This document shows, piece by piece, positions 33,515 to 42,705 of a DNA stretch of 64,000 nt (position 1 is its first letter; the number at the start of each line of letters is the position of its first letter). The position numbers were made by a program, and so were the translations under genes. The stretch spans positions 112,015 to 176,014 of the forward strand of contig NZ_LOHF01000011.1 of NCBI RefSeq assembly GCF_002158995.1, in the 5' to 3' direction. Source of the stretch: Pseudomonas caspiana. GTDB taxonomy: Bacteria; Pseudomonadota; Gammaproteobacteria; Pseudomonadales; Pseudomonadaceae. The notes under the pieces were generated by a model. The model did not search any database. It worked only from the letters and a program-made list of their open reading frames with translations, and had not been told where the DNA came from.

Positions 33515-34639
33515 ATGAGCAACGTCGATTCAAGCGCTGGGGCTAATGATGTTCTGGTCAGCTTCCGTGGTGTGCAGAAGAGCTACGACGGCGAAGCCCT
33601 TATCGTCAAAGACCTTAATCTGGACATCCGCAAAGGCGAATTCCTGACCTTGCTCGGCCCGTCAGGCTCTGGCAAGACCACCAGTCTGATGATGCTGGCC
33701 GGTTTCGAAACACCGACCGCAGGCGAAATCCTCCTGGCAGGGCGCGCCATCAACAACGTGCCGCCGCACAAGCGCGATATCGGCATGGTGTTTCAGAACT
33801 ACGCCTTGTTCCCGCACATGACTGTCGCCGAAAACCTGGCTTTTCCGCTGACCGTCCGCGGTATGAGCAAAACCGACGTCAGTGAGAAGGTCAAACGTGC
33901 ATTGGACATGGTTCAGCTCGGCACTTTCGCCCATCGCTATCCTGCGCAATTGTCCGGCGGTCAGCAGCAGCGCGTGGCTCTGGCTCGCGCCTTAGTGTTC
34001 GAACCGCAACTGGTTTTGATGGATGAACCGTTGGGCGCACTGGACAAGCAATTGCGTGAACACATGCAGATGGAAATAAAGCATCTGCACCAGCGCCTCG
34101 GTGTCACCGTGGTGTATGTGACTCACGATCAGGGCGAAGCGCTGACCATGTCCGACCGCGTGGCAGTGTTTCACCAAGGCGAAATCCAGCAGATCGCGCC
34201 ACCGCGCAATCTGTATGAAGAGCCGAAAAATACGTTCGTGGCCAACTTCATCGGCGAAAACAATCGCCTCAACGGCAAGCTGCTCAGCCAAACCGGCGAG
34301 CGTTGCGTCGTTGAACTGGAGCGGGGCGAGAAGGTTGAGGCGCTGGCGGTCAATGTCGGTCAGGTCGGCGAAGCGGTAACCCTGTCAATCCGCCCTGAAC
34401 GCATCAGTTTGAATGGCAACAGCGAGAGCTGCGTAAACCGTTTCTCCGGTCGCGTTGCAGAGTTTGTGTATTTGGGCGACCACGTTCGTGTGCGCCTGGA
34501 AGTGGCAGGCAAAACCGACTTCTTCGTCAAGCAGCCCATCGCCGAGCTGGACCCGGCCCTGAGCGTTGGCGACGTTGTGCCAATTGGATGGCAAGTCGAG
34601 CATGTTCGCGCGCTCGATCCCTTGCAGCACGTGCATTGA
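33515..34639 (+). CDS. agtA: Polyamine-class ABC transporter, ATP-binding protein (AgtA-like)
   Basis: The 374-residue protein starts at ATG 33515, with AAAGG 8 bases upstream. A GTG 9 bases earlier is less likely because it lies in that site. Walker A (GPSGSGKTTSLMM), signature (LSGGQQQRVALARAL), Walker B (LVLMDEPLGALDKQ) and a C-terminal TOBE domain are visible, as in PotA. It energises uptake. By position it corresponds to P. aeruginosa AgtA (PA0603), part of a 4-aminobutyrate/5-aminovalerate importer. Confidence 0.88.
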   Translation: MSNVDSSAGANDVLVSFRGVQKSYDGEALIVKDLNLDIRKGEFLTLLGPSGSGKTTSLMMLAGFETPTAGEILLAGRAINNVPPHKRDIGMVFQNYALFPHMTVAENLAFPLTVRGMSKTDVSEKVKRALDMVQLGTFAHRYPAQLSGGQQQRVALARALVFEPQLVLMDEPLGALDKQLREHMQMEIKHLHQRLGVTVVYVTHDQGEALTMSDRVAVFHQGEIQQIAPPRNLYEEPKNTFVANFIGENNRLNGKLLSQTGERCVVELERGEKVEALAVNVGQVGEAVTLSIRPERISLNGNSESCVNRFSGRVAEFVYLGDHVRVRLEVAGKTDFFVKQPIAELDPALSVGDVVPIGWQVEHVRALDPLQHVH

Positions 34640-34722
34640 TCTACAAATAAAAAGGCATCAGCCAGAGGCGAACCCATCGCCCATACGCATATACCAACAC
34701 TGCTCGTGGAGAAAACAATCAA

Positions 34723-35754
34723 ATGCTCAAATCTTTGAAACTCACCGCAATTACGCTGGGCATGATGTGCGCCGCGCAAGCCATGGCCGCTGACCTGACC
34801 GTCATCTCGTTTGGTGGCGCCAACAAGGCAGCACAGGAAAAAGCTTTCTACGCCCCGTGGGAAAAGGCCGGCAACGGCAAGATCATCGCTGGCGAGTACA
34901 ACGGCGAAATGGCCAAAGTCAAAGCCATGGTCGACACCAAAAGTGTTAATTGGGACCTGGTAGAAGTTGAATCGCCAGAGCTGGCGCGCGGCTGCGACGA
35001 GGACATGTTCGAAGAACTGGACCCGGCTGAGTTCGGTGGCAAGTCGAAATACGTACCGGGCGCGATCTCTCATTGCGGTGCGGGCTTCTTCGTCTGGTCC
35101 ACCGTGCTGGCTTACAACGCCGACAAACTGGCTACAGCTCCGACCGGCTGGGCTGATTTCTGGAACACTGAAAAATTCCCGGGCAAGCGCGGCCTGCGTA
35201 AAGGCGCCAAGTACACCTTGGAATTCGCCCTGATGGCTGACGGCGTTGCGCCAAAAGATGTCTACAAAGTGCTGGCCAGCAAAGACGGTCAGGACCGCGC
35301 GTTCAAGATGCTCGACAAGCTCAAGCCAAGCATTCAGTGGTGGGAAGCGGGCGCACAGCCGCCGCAGTTCCTGCAATCGGGTGACGTGGTCATGAGCTCG
35401 GCCTACAACGGTCGGATCGCAGCGGTCGCCAAAGAAAGCAAACTCAAAGTGGTATGGACCGGCGGCGTTTACGACTTCGACGCATGGGCCATTCCGAAGG
35501 GCTCGAAAAACGCCGAAGCGGCGAAGAAATTCATCGCTTACACCCTGGAGCCTGAGCAGCAGAAGACCTTCTCGGAAAACATCGCTTACGGTCCCGCCAA
35601 TACCGATGCCGTCAAACTGTTGAGCGCTGAAACTCTGCAGAACATGCCGACTACCCCTGAGAACATCAAGGATCAGGTGCAGATCGACGTAGAGTTCTGG
35701 AACGACAACGGTGAGCAACTGGAACAGCGCTTCAACTCTTGGGCTGCCAAGTAA
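34723..35754 (+). CDS. agtB: ABC transporter periplasmic substrate-binding protein (AgtB-like, PotD class)
   Basis: The 343-residue protein has a clear signal peptide (KLTAITLGMMCAAQAMAADL, cleavage after about residue 22) and the PotD-class fold (LTVISFGGANKAAQEKAFYA, SGDVVMSSAYNGRIAAVAKE, WAIPKGSKNAEAAKKFIAY). It delivers solute to the permeases. The ligand is inferred from synteny to be a short omega-amino acid. A strong hairpin follows before the permease genes. Confidence 0.88.
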   Translation: MLKSLKLTAITLGMMCAAQAMAADLTVISFGGANKAAQEKAFYAPWEKAGNGKIIAGEYNGEMAKVKAMVDTKSVNWDLVEVESPELARGCDEDMFEELDPAEFGGKSKYVPGAISHCGAGFFVWSTVLAYNADKLATAPTGWADFWNTEKFPGKRGLRKGAKYTLEFALMADGVAPKDVYKVLASKDGQDRAFKMLDKLKPSIQWWEAGAQPPQFLQSGDVVMSSAYNGRIAAVAKESKLKVVWTGGVYDFDAWAIPKGSKNAEAAKKFIAYTLEPEQQKTFSENIAYGPANTDAVKLLSAETLQNMPTTPENIKDQVQIDVEFWNDNGEQLEQRFNSWAAK

Positions 35755-35777
35755 GCGCATCAAGTTGAGTGTGATCC

Positions 35778-35807
35778 GGGCGCGTTCCCTAGAGTAGGGA
35801 ATGCGCC
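35778..35807 (+). other. Intercistronic hairpin between agtB and agtC
   Basis: The inverted repeat GGGCGCGTTCCCT / AGGGAATGCGCCC has one mismatched pair and a 4-base loop. It sits in the 80-base gap after the binding-protein gene, with no T-run behind it. Such hairpins in ABC operons often protect the abundant binding-protein mRNA and lower expression of the permease genes. Confidence 0.75.
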
Positions 35808-35834
35808 CCTCGTTTAAAGATTTCGGAGTTCGCT

Positions 35835-37082
35835 ATGGCCACCGCCGTGCCCCTGACTGAAGGCGCCAGCCCCAACTTGAAGCAACGCCTGGCTCGTGCC
35901 GAGCGGGTCAACCGCTGGAAGGCTCAAGCCTTGATCGCGCCGTTAGTGATCTTCTTGCTGCTGGTGTTTCTGGTGCCAATCGTGGCGCTGCTCTACAAGA
36001 GCGTCGGCAACCCGGAAGTGGTCAATGCTTTACCAACTACCGTGATCGAAGTTGCCAAGTGGGACGGCAAGGGTTTGCCCTCGGAGCCGGTCTACAAGGC
36101 GCTGAGCATGGACTTGGCACAAACCCGCAAAAATTCGACGTTGGGCGATTTGTCCAAGCGTCTGAACATGGAACTGGCTGGCTATCGCAGCCTCCTGACG
36201 AGCACCGCGCGTGCGCTGCCATTCAAAGAAGAACCCGCCTCTTATAAAGATGCACTCGAGGCACTGGATGAGCGTTGGGGTGATCCGGCCTATTGGCAGG
36301 TGATCCGCCGTAATACCAGCAGCGTCACCCCTTATTATTTGCTGGCCGCAGTAGATCACCGCGTTGATGACCTCGGTGAAGTGGCGCCTGCGACCCCTGA
36401 TCAAGCGATCTATCTGGACATCTTCGCCCGCACCTTCTGGATGGGCTTTGTCATTACCCTGATCTGTCTGGTGCTGGCTTACCCGCTGGCGTACCTGCTC
36501 GCCAATCTGCCTGCGCGGCAGAGCAACTTGTTGATGATTCTGGTCTTGCTGCCGTTCTGGACGTCGATTCTGGTCCGGGTCGCTGCGTGGATCGTCTTGT
36601 TGCAATCCAGCGGCCTGATCAATGGCGCGCTCATGGCCATGGGCATCATCGATAAACCGTTGGAGCTGGTGTTCAACCGGGTCGGCGTTTACATCTCGAT
36701 GGTGCACATCATGCTGCCGTTCATGATCCTGCCGATCTACAGCGTCATGAAAGGCATCTCGCCCACCTATATGCGTGCTGCTATCTCTCTGGGTTGCAAC
36801 CCGTTTGCCAGTTTCTGGCGCGTGTACTTCCCGCAAACCTATGCCGGGATCGGCGCGGGTTGCCTGTTGGTGTTCATTCTGGCGATTGGTTACTACATCA
36901 CCCCGGCTTTGCTGGGCAGCCCGAATGACCAGATGGTCAGCTACTTTGTCGCCTTCTATACCAATACCAGCATCAATTGGGGCATGGCCACGGCGCTGGG
37001 CGGTCTGCTGCTGTTGGCGACCATCGTGCTTTATCTGATCTATAGCTGGCTGGTCGGCGCCAGCCGCCTGCGTTTGAGCTGA
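35835..37082 (+). CDS. agtC: Polyamine-class ABC transporter permease (AgtC-like, PotB class)
   Basis: The 415-residue inner-membrane protein has a first helix at about residues 32-55 (ALIAPLVIFLLLVFLVPIVA) and then a long extracytoplasmic loop of about 130 residues, which makes it longer than E. coli PotB. A five-helix transport core follows, with the EAA-like loop (MRAAISLGCNPFASFWRVYF). It pairs with the next permease, 11 bases downstream. Confidence 0.88.
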   Translation: MATAVPLTEGASPNLKQRLARAERVNRWKAQALIAPLVIFLLLVFLVPIVALLYKSVGNPEVVNALPTTVIEVAKWDGKGLPSEPVYKALSMDLAQTRKNSTLGDLSKRLNMELAGYRSLLTSTARALPFKEEPASYKDALEALDERWGDPAYWQVIRRNTSSVTPYYLLAAVDHRVDDLGEVAPATPDQAIYLDIFARTFWMGFVITLICLVLAYPLAYLLANLPARQSNLLMILVLLPFWTSILVRVAAWIVLLQSSGLINGALMAMGIIDKPLELVFNRVGVYISMVHIMLPFMILPIYSVMKGISPTYMRAAISLGCNPFASFWRVYFPQTYAGIGAGCLLVFILAIGYYITPALLGSPNDQMVSYFVAFYTNTSINWGMATALGGLLLLATIVLYLIYSWLVGASRLRLS

Positions 37083-37093
37083 GGAGAATTACC

Positions 37094-37918
37094 ATGTTGA
37101 GTTCATACTCTTCGCCGCTGGAACGTGTCTGGTATTACGCACTACGCATTCTGTGCGGCCTGATTCTGTTGTTCCTGGTGTTGCCGGTGCTGGTGATCAT
37201 TCCCTTGTCGTTCAACTCCGGCAGTTTTCTGGTCTACCCGCTGCAAGGCTTTTCGCTGCATTGGTATCAGGACTTCTTCAACTCCAATGAGTGGATGCGT
37301 GCGCTGAAAAACAGCCTGCTCATCGCTCCAGCTGCCACCGTGCTGGCCATGGTCTTCGGCACATTGGCGGCGATTGGCCTGACCCGCGGCAACTTCCCCG
37401 GTAAAGCACTGGTCATGGCCTTGGTGATTTCGCCGATGGTGGTGCCGGTGGTGATTATTGGTGTGGCGAGCTACCTGTTCTTCGCGCCGCTGGGCATGGG
37501 TAACAGCTTTCTGTCGTTGATTCTGGTTCATGCGGTGCTGGGAGTGCCGTTCGTGATCATTACTGTGTCGGCGACGTTGCAAGGCTTCAACTACAACCTG
37601 GTGCGGGCGGCTGCCAGCCTGGGAGCGTCACCGCTGACGGCGTTTCGTCGGGTGACCTTGCCGTTGATTGCGCCGGGTGTGATCTCCGGTGCGCTGTTTG
37701 CCTTCGCAACGTCTTTTGATGAAGTGGTTGTAACGCTGTTTCTCGCTGGTCCCGAGCAAGCGACGCTGCCAAGGCAGATGTTCAGCGGCATCCGGGAAAA
37801 CCTCAGCCCGACCATCGCCGCCGCCGCGACGTTGCTGATTGGTTTCTCAGTGGTCTTGCTGCTGGTGCTGGAGTGGTTGCGTGGGCGTAGCGAGAAGCTG
37901 CGTACCGCTGTGGAATAA
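37094..37918 (+). CDS. agtD: Polyamine-class ABC transporter permease (AgtD-like, PotC class)
   Basis: The 274-residue inner-membrane protein has about six helices and the EAA loop VRAAASLGASPLTAFRRVTL typical of binding-protein-dependent permeases. GAGGAG directly precedes the start region. It is the second permease of the transporter and the last gene of the agt run. A REP pair lies just after the stop. Confidence 0.88.
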   Translation: MLSSYSSPLERVWYYALRILCGLILLFLVLPVLVIIPLSFNSGSFLVYPLQGFSLHWYQDFFNSNEWMRALKNSLLIAPAATVLAMVFGTLAAIGLTRGNFPGKALVMALVISPMVVPVVIIGVASYLFFAPLGMGNSFLSLILVHAVLGVPFVIITVSATLQGFNYNLVRAAASLGASPLTAFRRVTLPLIAPGVISGALFAFATSFDEVVVTLFLAGPEQATLPRQMFSGIRENLSPTIAAAATLLIGFSVVLLLVLEWLRGRSEKLRTAVE

Positions 37919-37926
37919 CAATGCCC

Positions 37927-38004
37927 CCTGTAGGAGCTGCCGAAGGCTGCGAATAGCGGTGTATCAGACATACTGATTTCGCAGCCTTCGGCAGCTCCTA
38001 CAGG
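37927..38004. repeat. REP inverted pair left of the alcohol dehydrogenase gene
   Basis: Two almost perfect facing copies of CTGTAGGAGCTGCCGAAGGC, each followed by TGCGAA, are separated by a short variable centre. A sister pair at 39243-39320 lies on the other side of the dehydrogenase gene. Confidence 0.9.
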
Positions 38005-38072
38005 GCCGTTCTGGTCATTTCATCTATTCTTCTCATCCTCCCTCGCCAAAACAATTCCAAAGGGCCGAGCTG

Positions 38073-39221
38073 ATGAGTATTGCTGCATTCAAAATCGCCA
38101 ATAAACTGATCACCGGCGCTGCTGCCATTGAGCAGCTAGCCGCTGAGCTGACCCGCCTGAATATAAAGAACCCCCTGATCGTCACCGATGCGATTCTGGT
38201 CAAGAGCGGCACGGTCGACCTTGCGTTGGCGCAATTGGGCGGGCGTGCATATGGCATCTTCGATCAGGTCAAACCTGAGCCTGAAATCTCCATTGTTGAG
38301 GACTGCACCCATGCTTACCGGCAGGGTGGCCATGACGGTCTGATCGGGCTGGGCGGCGGCAGTGCCATTGATATCGCCAAAGGCGTTGGCGCATTCGTCG
38401 GCCATGACGGGCCGCTTGCCGAGCTGTTCGGTGTAGATCAGGTGAAGCGCAAAGGGCCGCCGCTTATCGCTATCCCGACCACGGCTGGCACGGGATCGGA
38501 AGTAACCAACGTGGCGATTTTCTCTGACAAGCTGGCGCAGCTGAAGAAGGGCATCGTCAGCGACTACTTACTGCCGGACGTAGCGCTGGTCAGCCCGGTC
38601 ATGACGCTGACTTGTCCGCGCAGTGTCACGGCTGCCAGTGGTGTGGATGCGTTGGTGCATGCCATCGAGTCGTATCTGTCAGTCAACCGCTCGTTAATCA
38701 CTGACTCGCTGGCGCTGGGGGCGATCAAGCTGATCGTCAAGTCGCTGCCCAAGGCGTATGCCAATCCGGCTGATCTCATCGCTCGTGAACATATGGCTAC
38801 CGCCAGTCTGATGGCGGGGATGGCGTTTGGTAATGCCGGAGTGGGCGCGGTGCACGCGTTGGCCTATCCGTTGGGCGGACGGTTCAATATTGCACATGGT
38901 GTGAGCAATGCGTTGTTACTGCCGTATGTGATGGCCTGGAACAAAATGGCGTGTGTGGAGCGCTTTCGCGACATTGCCGAAGCCATGGGGTTGCGGGTCG
39001 AGCATATGAGCGATGAAGACGCGGCCAACCAGGCCGTGCAAGCCATGGCGGATTTGTGCGAAGCCGTGGATATCCCCAAGGGCATGCGCAGCTTTAATGT
39101 GCCGGAAGACGCGATCCCCGCGATGGCCGAAGAGGCTAGCAAGATCGACCGCCTGATGCGCAATAACCCACGCAAGCTGACGGCGGCGGATATCGAGAAG
39201 ATCTATCGCGCTGCGTATTGA
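38073..39221 (+). CDS. Iron-containing (group III) alcohol dehydrogenase
   Basis: The 382-residue protein belongs to the Fe-ADH family. The nucleotide-binding GLIGLGGGSAIDIAKGVG and IPTTAGTGSEVTNVAI are present, as are the metal-site segments DALVHAIESYLS and GAVHALAYPLGGRFNIAHG. It reduces an aldehyde or oxidises an alcohol with NAD(P). The natural substrate cannot be told from sequence. It is framed by two REP pairs between agtD and rpe, which are directly adjacent in P. aeruginosa (PA0606-PA0607), so it looks like a later addition. Confidence 0.88.
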   Translation: MSIAAFKIANKLITGAAAIEQLAAELTRLNIKNPLIVTDAILVKSGTVDLALAQLGGRAYGIFDQVKPEPEISIVEDCTHAYRQGGHDGLIGLGGGSAIDIAKGVGAFVGHDGPLAELFGVDQVKRKGPPLIAIPTTAGTGSEVTNVAIFSDKLAQLKKGIVSDYLLPDVALVSPVMTLTCPRSVTAASGVDALVHAIESYLSVNRSLITDSLALGAIKLIVKSLPKAYANPADLIAREHMATASLMAGMAFGNAGVGAVHALAYPLGGRFNIAHGVSNALLLPYVMAWNKMACVERFRDIAEAMGLRVEHMSDEDAANQAVQAMADLCEAVDIPKGMRSFNVPEDAIPAMAEEASKIDRLMRNNPRKLTAADIEKIYRAAY

Positions 39222-39242
39222 GACTTTCTGCACTGATGCAAT

Positions 39243-39320
39243 CCTGTAGGCGCCGCCGAAGGCTGCGAATAGAGGTGGGGCAGACAAACTGCCTTCGCAG
39301 CTTTCGGCAGCGCCTACAGG
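39243..39320. repeat. REP inverted pair right of the alcohol dehydrogenase gene
   Basis: Two facing copies of CCTGTAGGCGCCGCCGAAGG, with a TGCGAA-type follow-on, belong to the same family as the pair at 37927-38004 but carry a shared CG variant (GCGCC for AGCTG). Confidence 0.88.
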
Positions 39321-39389
39321 GGTTGGAGTTTTCCGGAAACGCTTGGAGTACAATGCGCGCCACCGTGATTCTGCTCAAAAAGGTGCGTC

Positions 39390-40064
39390 ATGCAGCCCTT
39401 CCTCATTGCTCCATCGATTCTCTCCGCCGACTTCGCCCGTCTAGGCCAGGAAGTTGACTCTGTGCTGGCCGCTGGCGCCGACATTGTTCACTTCGATGTG
39501 ATGGATAACCACTACGTGCCGAACCTGACCATCGGTCCGATGGTGTGCTCGGCTTTGCGTAAATATGGCGTGACGGCACCCATTGATGTGCACCTGATGG
39601 TCAGCCCGGTGGACCGCATCATCGGCGACTTCATCGAAGCGGGTGCCAGCTACATCACCTTCCACCCGGAAGCAACGCAGCACATTGATCGCTCATTGCA
39701 GTTGATCAAAGAAGGCGGCTGCAAGGCGGGTCTGGTATTCAACCCGGCGACCCCACTGAACCTGTTGGAGTACGTGATGGACAAGGTCGACATGATCCTG
39801 CTCATGAGCGTTAACCCGGGCTTTGGCGGTCAGAAGTTCATTCCCGGCACCTTGAACAAGCTGCGTGAAGCGCGTGCCTTGATCGATGCCTCGGGGCTGG
39901 ACATCCGTCTGGAAATCGACGGGGGCGTGAACGTGAACAACATTCGTGAGATCGCGGCAGCCGGTGCTGACACCTTTGTTGCCGGTTCAGCCATTTTCAA
40001 CACGCCGGACTACAAGCAAGTCATCGACAAAATGCGCGCAGAACTGGCGTTGTCTCGCGCATGA
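39390..40064 (+). CDS. rpe: Ribulose-phosphate 3-epimerase
   Basis: The 224-residue TIM-barrel enzyme interconverts ribulose-5-phosphate and xylulose-5-phosphate in the pentose phosphate pathway. [50 protein letters not shown] and LEIDGGVN are the family blocks with the metal-binding residues. Its stop overlaps the gph start by 4 bases (ATGA). Confidence 0.98.
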   Translation: MQPFLIAPSILSADFARLGQEVDSVLAAGADIVHFDVMDNHYVPNLTIGPMVCSALRKYGVTAPIDVHLMVSPVDRIIGDFIEAGASYITFHPEATQHIDRSLQLIKEGGCKAGLVFNPATPLNLLEYVMDKVDMILLMSVNPGFGGQKFIPGTLNKLREARALIDASGLDIRLEIDGGVNVNNIREIAAAGADTFVAGSAIFNTPDYKQVIDKMRAELALSRA

Positions 40065-40879
40065 GCGGCTTCGAGCAACTGTTTCCGGGGCGCCTGCCAA
40101 AGCTGATCATGTTTGATCTGGACGGTACCCTGGTGGATTCGGTACCCGATCTGGCTGTTGCAGTGGACAAAATGCTGCTCGAACTGGGCCGTCCTGCGGC
40201 TGGATTGGCGCAGGTACGGAACTGGATCGGCAACGGTGCGCCTGTTCTGGTTCGCCGTGCCTTGGCCAATGACCTGGACCACAGCGGCGTCGATGATGCC
40301 CAGGCCGAGCAGGCACTGGAAATCTTCATGAATTTCTATGCCGAAAAGCATGAATTCACGGCGGTCTATCCTGGCGTACGCGAAACCCTGAAGTGGCTGC
40401 AGAAGATGGGCGTGGAGATGGCGCTGATCACCAACAAGCCGGAACGCTTTGTCGCGCCGTTGCTGGATGAGATGAAGCTAGGACGTTTTTTCCGTCTGAT
40501 CATTGGTGGCGACACCATGCCGACGAAAAAGCCTGACCCGGCCGCGCTGTTTTTTGTCATGAAGATGACCAATATTCCAGCCTCGCAGTCGCTGTTCGTC
40601 GGTGACTCGCGCAGTGATGTGCAAGCGGCGAAAGCCGCTGGCGTGCCCTGCGTTGCCATGAGCTATGGTTATAACCATGGTCGGCCGATTGAGGAGGAAT
40701 CCCCGGCGTTGGTCATTGATGATCTGCGGCGTCTGATTCCCGGTTGCCTGGATCTGGACGCTGGGATACTGTTGCCGGAAATCAAAGATCCCTCCTTTAG
40801 AGATTCCATCGTGGTGGTCACTCGCAAACTCTGGATGAAAGTCATCAAGGCCTTGGCCCGCTGGCGTTGGCGCGCCTGA
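40061..40879 (+). CDS. gph: Phosphoglycolate phosphatase Gph with a Trp-containing C-terminal tail
   Basis: The 272-residue HAD phosphatase dephosphorylates 2-phosphoglycolate formed during DNA repair. The nucleophile motif [11 protein letters not shown] (D19, D21), ITNKPERF, the Lys in [10 protein letters not shown] and [16 protein letters not shown] are intact. It is about 20 residues longer than E. coli Gph (252). The basic C-terminus ends ARWRWRA and closely matches the leader peptide upstream of trpG, so the end of gph probably doubles as the leader peptide of trpE, whose start is 74 bases downstream. Confidence 0.95.
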   Translation: MSGFEQLFPGRLPKLIMFDLDGTLVDSVPDLAVAVDKMLLELGRPAAGLAQVRNWIGNGAPVLVRRALANDLDHSGVDDAQAEQALEIFMNFYAEKHEFTAVYPGVRETLKWLQKMGVEMALITNKPERFVAPLLDEMKLGRFFRLIIGGDTMPTKKPDPAALFFVMKMTNIPASQSLFVGDSRSDVQAAKAAGVPCVAMSYGYNHGRPIEEESPALVIDDLRRLIPGCLDLDAGILLPEIKDPSFRDSIVVVTRKLWMKVIKALARWRWRA

Positions 40880-40908
40880 CTTGAATCCGGCCGGAGATTG
40901 AATCCGGC
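40835..40908 (+). promoter_or_regulatory. Candidate trpE attenuator: leader peptide embedded in the gph 3' end, plus hairpin
   Basis: An internal ATG at 40835 within gph would give a 14-residue peptide [14 protein letters not shown], in frame with gph and ending at the gph stop. Two Trp codons lie 6 and 4 codons before the stop. Behind it, GCCGGA-GATTGAA-TCCGGC (40890-40908) can form a hairpin, and TTGAATCCGG is repeated at 40881 and 40898, which offers alternative pairings. A clear T-run is lacking, so the exact switch is not resolved. Confidence 0.6.
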
Positions 40909-40953
40909 ACCGTTTGCTTACCTGACTGCTAACCCTCACCGATGAGGCTGATG

Positions 40954-42426
40954 ATGAATCGCGAAGAATTCTTGCGCTTGGCTGCTGCTGGCTACAACCG
41001 TATCCCTTTGGCCTACGAAACCCTGGCCGACTTCGACACGCCGCTGTCGATCTACCTCAAGCTTGCCGACCAACCAAACTCCTATTTGCTGGAGTCGGTG
41101 CAGGGCGGCGAGAAATGGGGCCGTTACTCGATCATTGGTTTGCCGTGCCGCACCGTGTTGCGAGTGCATGATCACGATGTTCGTGTCACTCACGATGGCG
41201 TCGAGATCGAGCATCTGGAGGCCGAAGATCCACTGGCGTTCGTCGAAACCTTCAAGGCACGCTACAACGTGCCGACCATTCCAGGCCTGCCACGTTTCAA
41301 CGGCGGGCTGGTGGGTTACTTTGGTTACGACTGCGTACGCTATGTCGAGAAACGCCTCGGCAAATGTCCGAATCCTGATCCGCTGGGCGTGCCGGACATC
41401 CTGTTGATGGTGTCTGATGCCGTCGTCGTCTTCGATAACCTGGCGGGCAAGATGCACGCCATCGTTCTGGTCGATCCGGCGCAACCGGATGCGTATGAAA
41501 GCGGCCTGGCACGTCTCGATGAGCTGATGGAGAAGTTGCGTCAGCCGATCACGCCACGTCGCGGTCTGGACCTGACCCGTCCGCAAGCGGCTGATCCGGT
41601 ATTCCGCTCCAGTTTCACGCAGGACGATTACGAGCGGGCAGTCGACACCATCAAGGAGTACATCCTGGCGGGCGACGTCATGCAGGTGGTTCCGTCGCAG
41701 CGCATGTCCATCGACTTCAAGGCTGCGCCGATTGATCTATATCGTGCGCTGCGTTGCTTCAACCCTACGCCCTACATGTATTTCTTCAATTTCGGCGACT
41801 TCCATGTGGTTGGCAGCTCACCGGAAGTTCTGGTGCGGGTTGAAGACAATCTGATCACCGTTCGCCCGATTGCCGGCACCCGTCCTCGCGGTGCGAACGA
41901 AGAAGCTGATCTGGCGCTGGAAGAAGACCTGCTGTCCGATGACAAGGAAATCGCCGAGCACTTGATGCTGATCGACCTTGGCCGTAACGACACTGGCCGT
42001 GTTTCGGAAATCGGTTCGGTCCGGCTCACGGAAAAAATGGTCATTGAGCGTTACTCCAACGTGATGCACATTGTTTCCAACGTCACCGGCCAACTGAAAA
42101 GCGGCCTCACCGCGATGGACGCTCTGCGAGCGATTCTGCCAGCGGGCACGTTGTCCGGCGCACCGAAAATCCGCGCCATGGAAATTATCGACGAGCTTGA
42201 ACCCGTGAAGCGTGGCGTCTACGGTGGCGCGGTGGGTTATCTGGCCTGGAACGGCAACATGGACACCGCGATTGCGATTCGTACCGCTGTCATCAAAAAC
42301 GGCGAGCTGCATGTGCAGGCCGGTGGCGGTATCGTGGCTGACTCGGTGCCAGCGCTGGAATGGGAAGAAACCCTGAACAAACGCCGCGCGATGTTTCGCG
42401 CAGTGGCGTTGGCTGAGCAGCAGTAA
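40954..42426 (+). CDS. trpE: Anthranilate synthase component I
   Basis: The 490-residue protein starts at ATG 40954 ([17 protein letters not shown]), with GAGG at 40944-40947. In-frame ATGs at 40942 and 40951 are less favoured. It makes anthranilate from chorismate using ammonia from TrpG. The feedback-site segment [46 protein letters not shown] and [18 protein letters not shown] are present. As in other Pseudomonas, trpE is separated from trpGDC. Confidence 0.97.
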   Translation: MNREEFLRLAAAGYNRIPLAYETLADFDTPLSIYLKLADQPNSYLLESVQGGEKWGRYSIIGLPCRTVLRVHDHDVRVTHDGVEIEHLEAEDPLAFVETFKARYNVPTIPGLPRFNGGLVGYFGYDCVRYVEKRLGKCPNPDPLGVPDILLMVSDAVVVFDNLAGKMHAIVLVDPAQPDAYESGLARLDELMEKLRQPITPRRGLDLTRPQAADPVFRSSFTQDDYERAVDTIKEYILAGDVMQVVPSQRMSIDFKAAPIDLYRALRCFNPTPYMYFFNFGDFHVVGSSPEVLVRVEDNLITVRPIAGTRPRGANEEADLALEEDLLSDDKEIAEHLMLIDLGRNDTGRVSEIGSVRLTEKMVIERYSNVMHIVSNVTGQLKSGLTAMDALRAILPAGTLSGAPKIRAMEIIDELEPVKRGVYGGAVGYLAWNGNMDTAIAIRTAVIKNGELHVQAGGGIVADSVPALEWEETLNKRRAMFRAVALAEQQ

Positions 42427-42476
42427 TCGCTCTGATTGAAAGGGGCGAAGATTGTGTAGGAGATGGTGTGCGACGT

Positions 42477-42563
42477 GGGACCGGCTTTAGCCGGGAAGAG
42501 GCGGCTCCAGACGAAGCATTTTTGTCGTCATGAACCCTGTCTTCCCGGCTAAAGCCGTTCCCA
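42477..42563. repeat. REP inverted pair (GGACCGGCTTTAGCCGGGAAG family)
   Basis: GGGACCGGCTTTAGCCGGGA faces TCCCGGCTAAAGCCGTTCCC across about 45 bases. It is the only pair of this family in the window and sits at the left edge of the iron-uptake insertion, in the 279-base gap after trpE. Confidence 0.85.
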
Positions 42564-42661
42564 GGACATCGCGCCAATATTCGAGAGCGCCTCCCGTGGG
42601 TCTTCAGAAATCCAGGCCCACCCCCAGGATTCATCCCTTGCGTTACGATCAGATATTAACG

Positions 42662-42680
42662 AATAATGCGAGTCATTATC
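42662..42680 (+). promoter_or_regulatory. Candidate Fur box upstream of the ECF sigma gene
   Basis: AATAATGCGAGTCATTATC matches 15 of 19 positions of the consensus GATAATGATAATCATTATC. It lies 26 bases before the ATG of the ECF sigma gene, where Fur-iron would be expected to block transcription. Confidence 0.7.
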
Positions 42681-42705
42681 ATTAACTGCTCTGGTCGTAT
42701 CTTCC

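Noticed and set aside
34360..35763. Minus-strand open frame of 467 codons across agtA and agtB
   Set aside because: It crosses two real genes and their spacer in antisense and has no recognisable domain.
40061..40879. Naming the HAD phosphatase MupP
   Set aside because: The position between rpe and trpE, the length and the motifs fit Gph. MupP in Pseudomonas is a different gene elsewhere.
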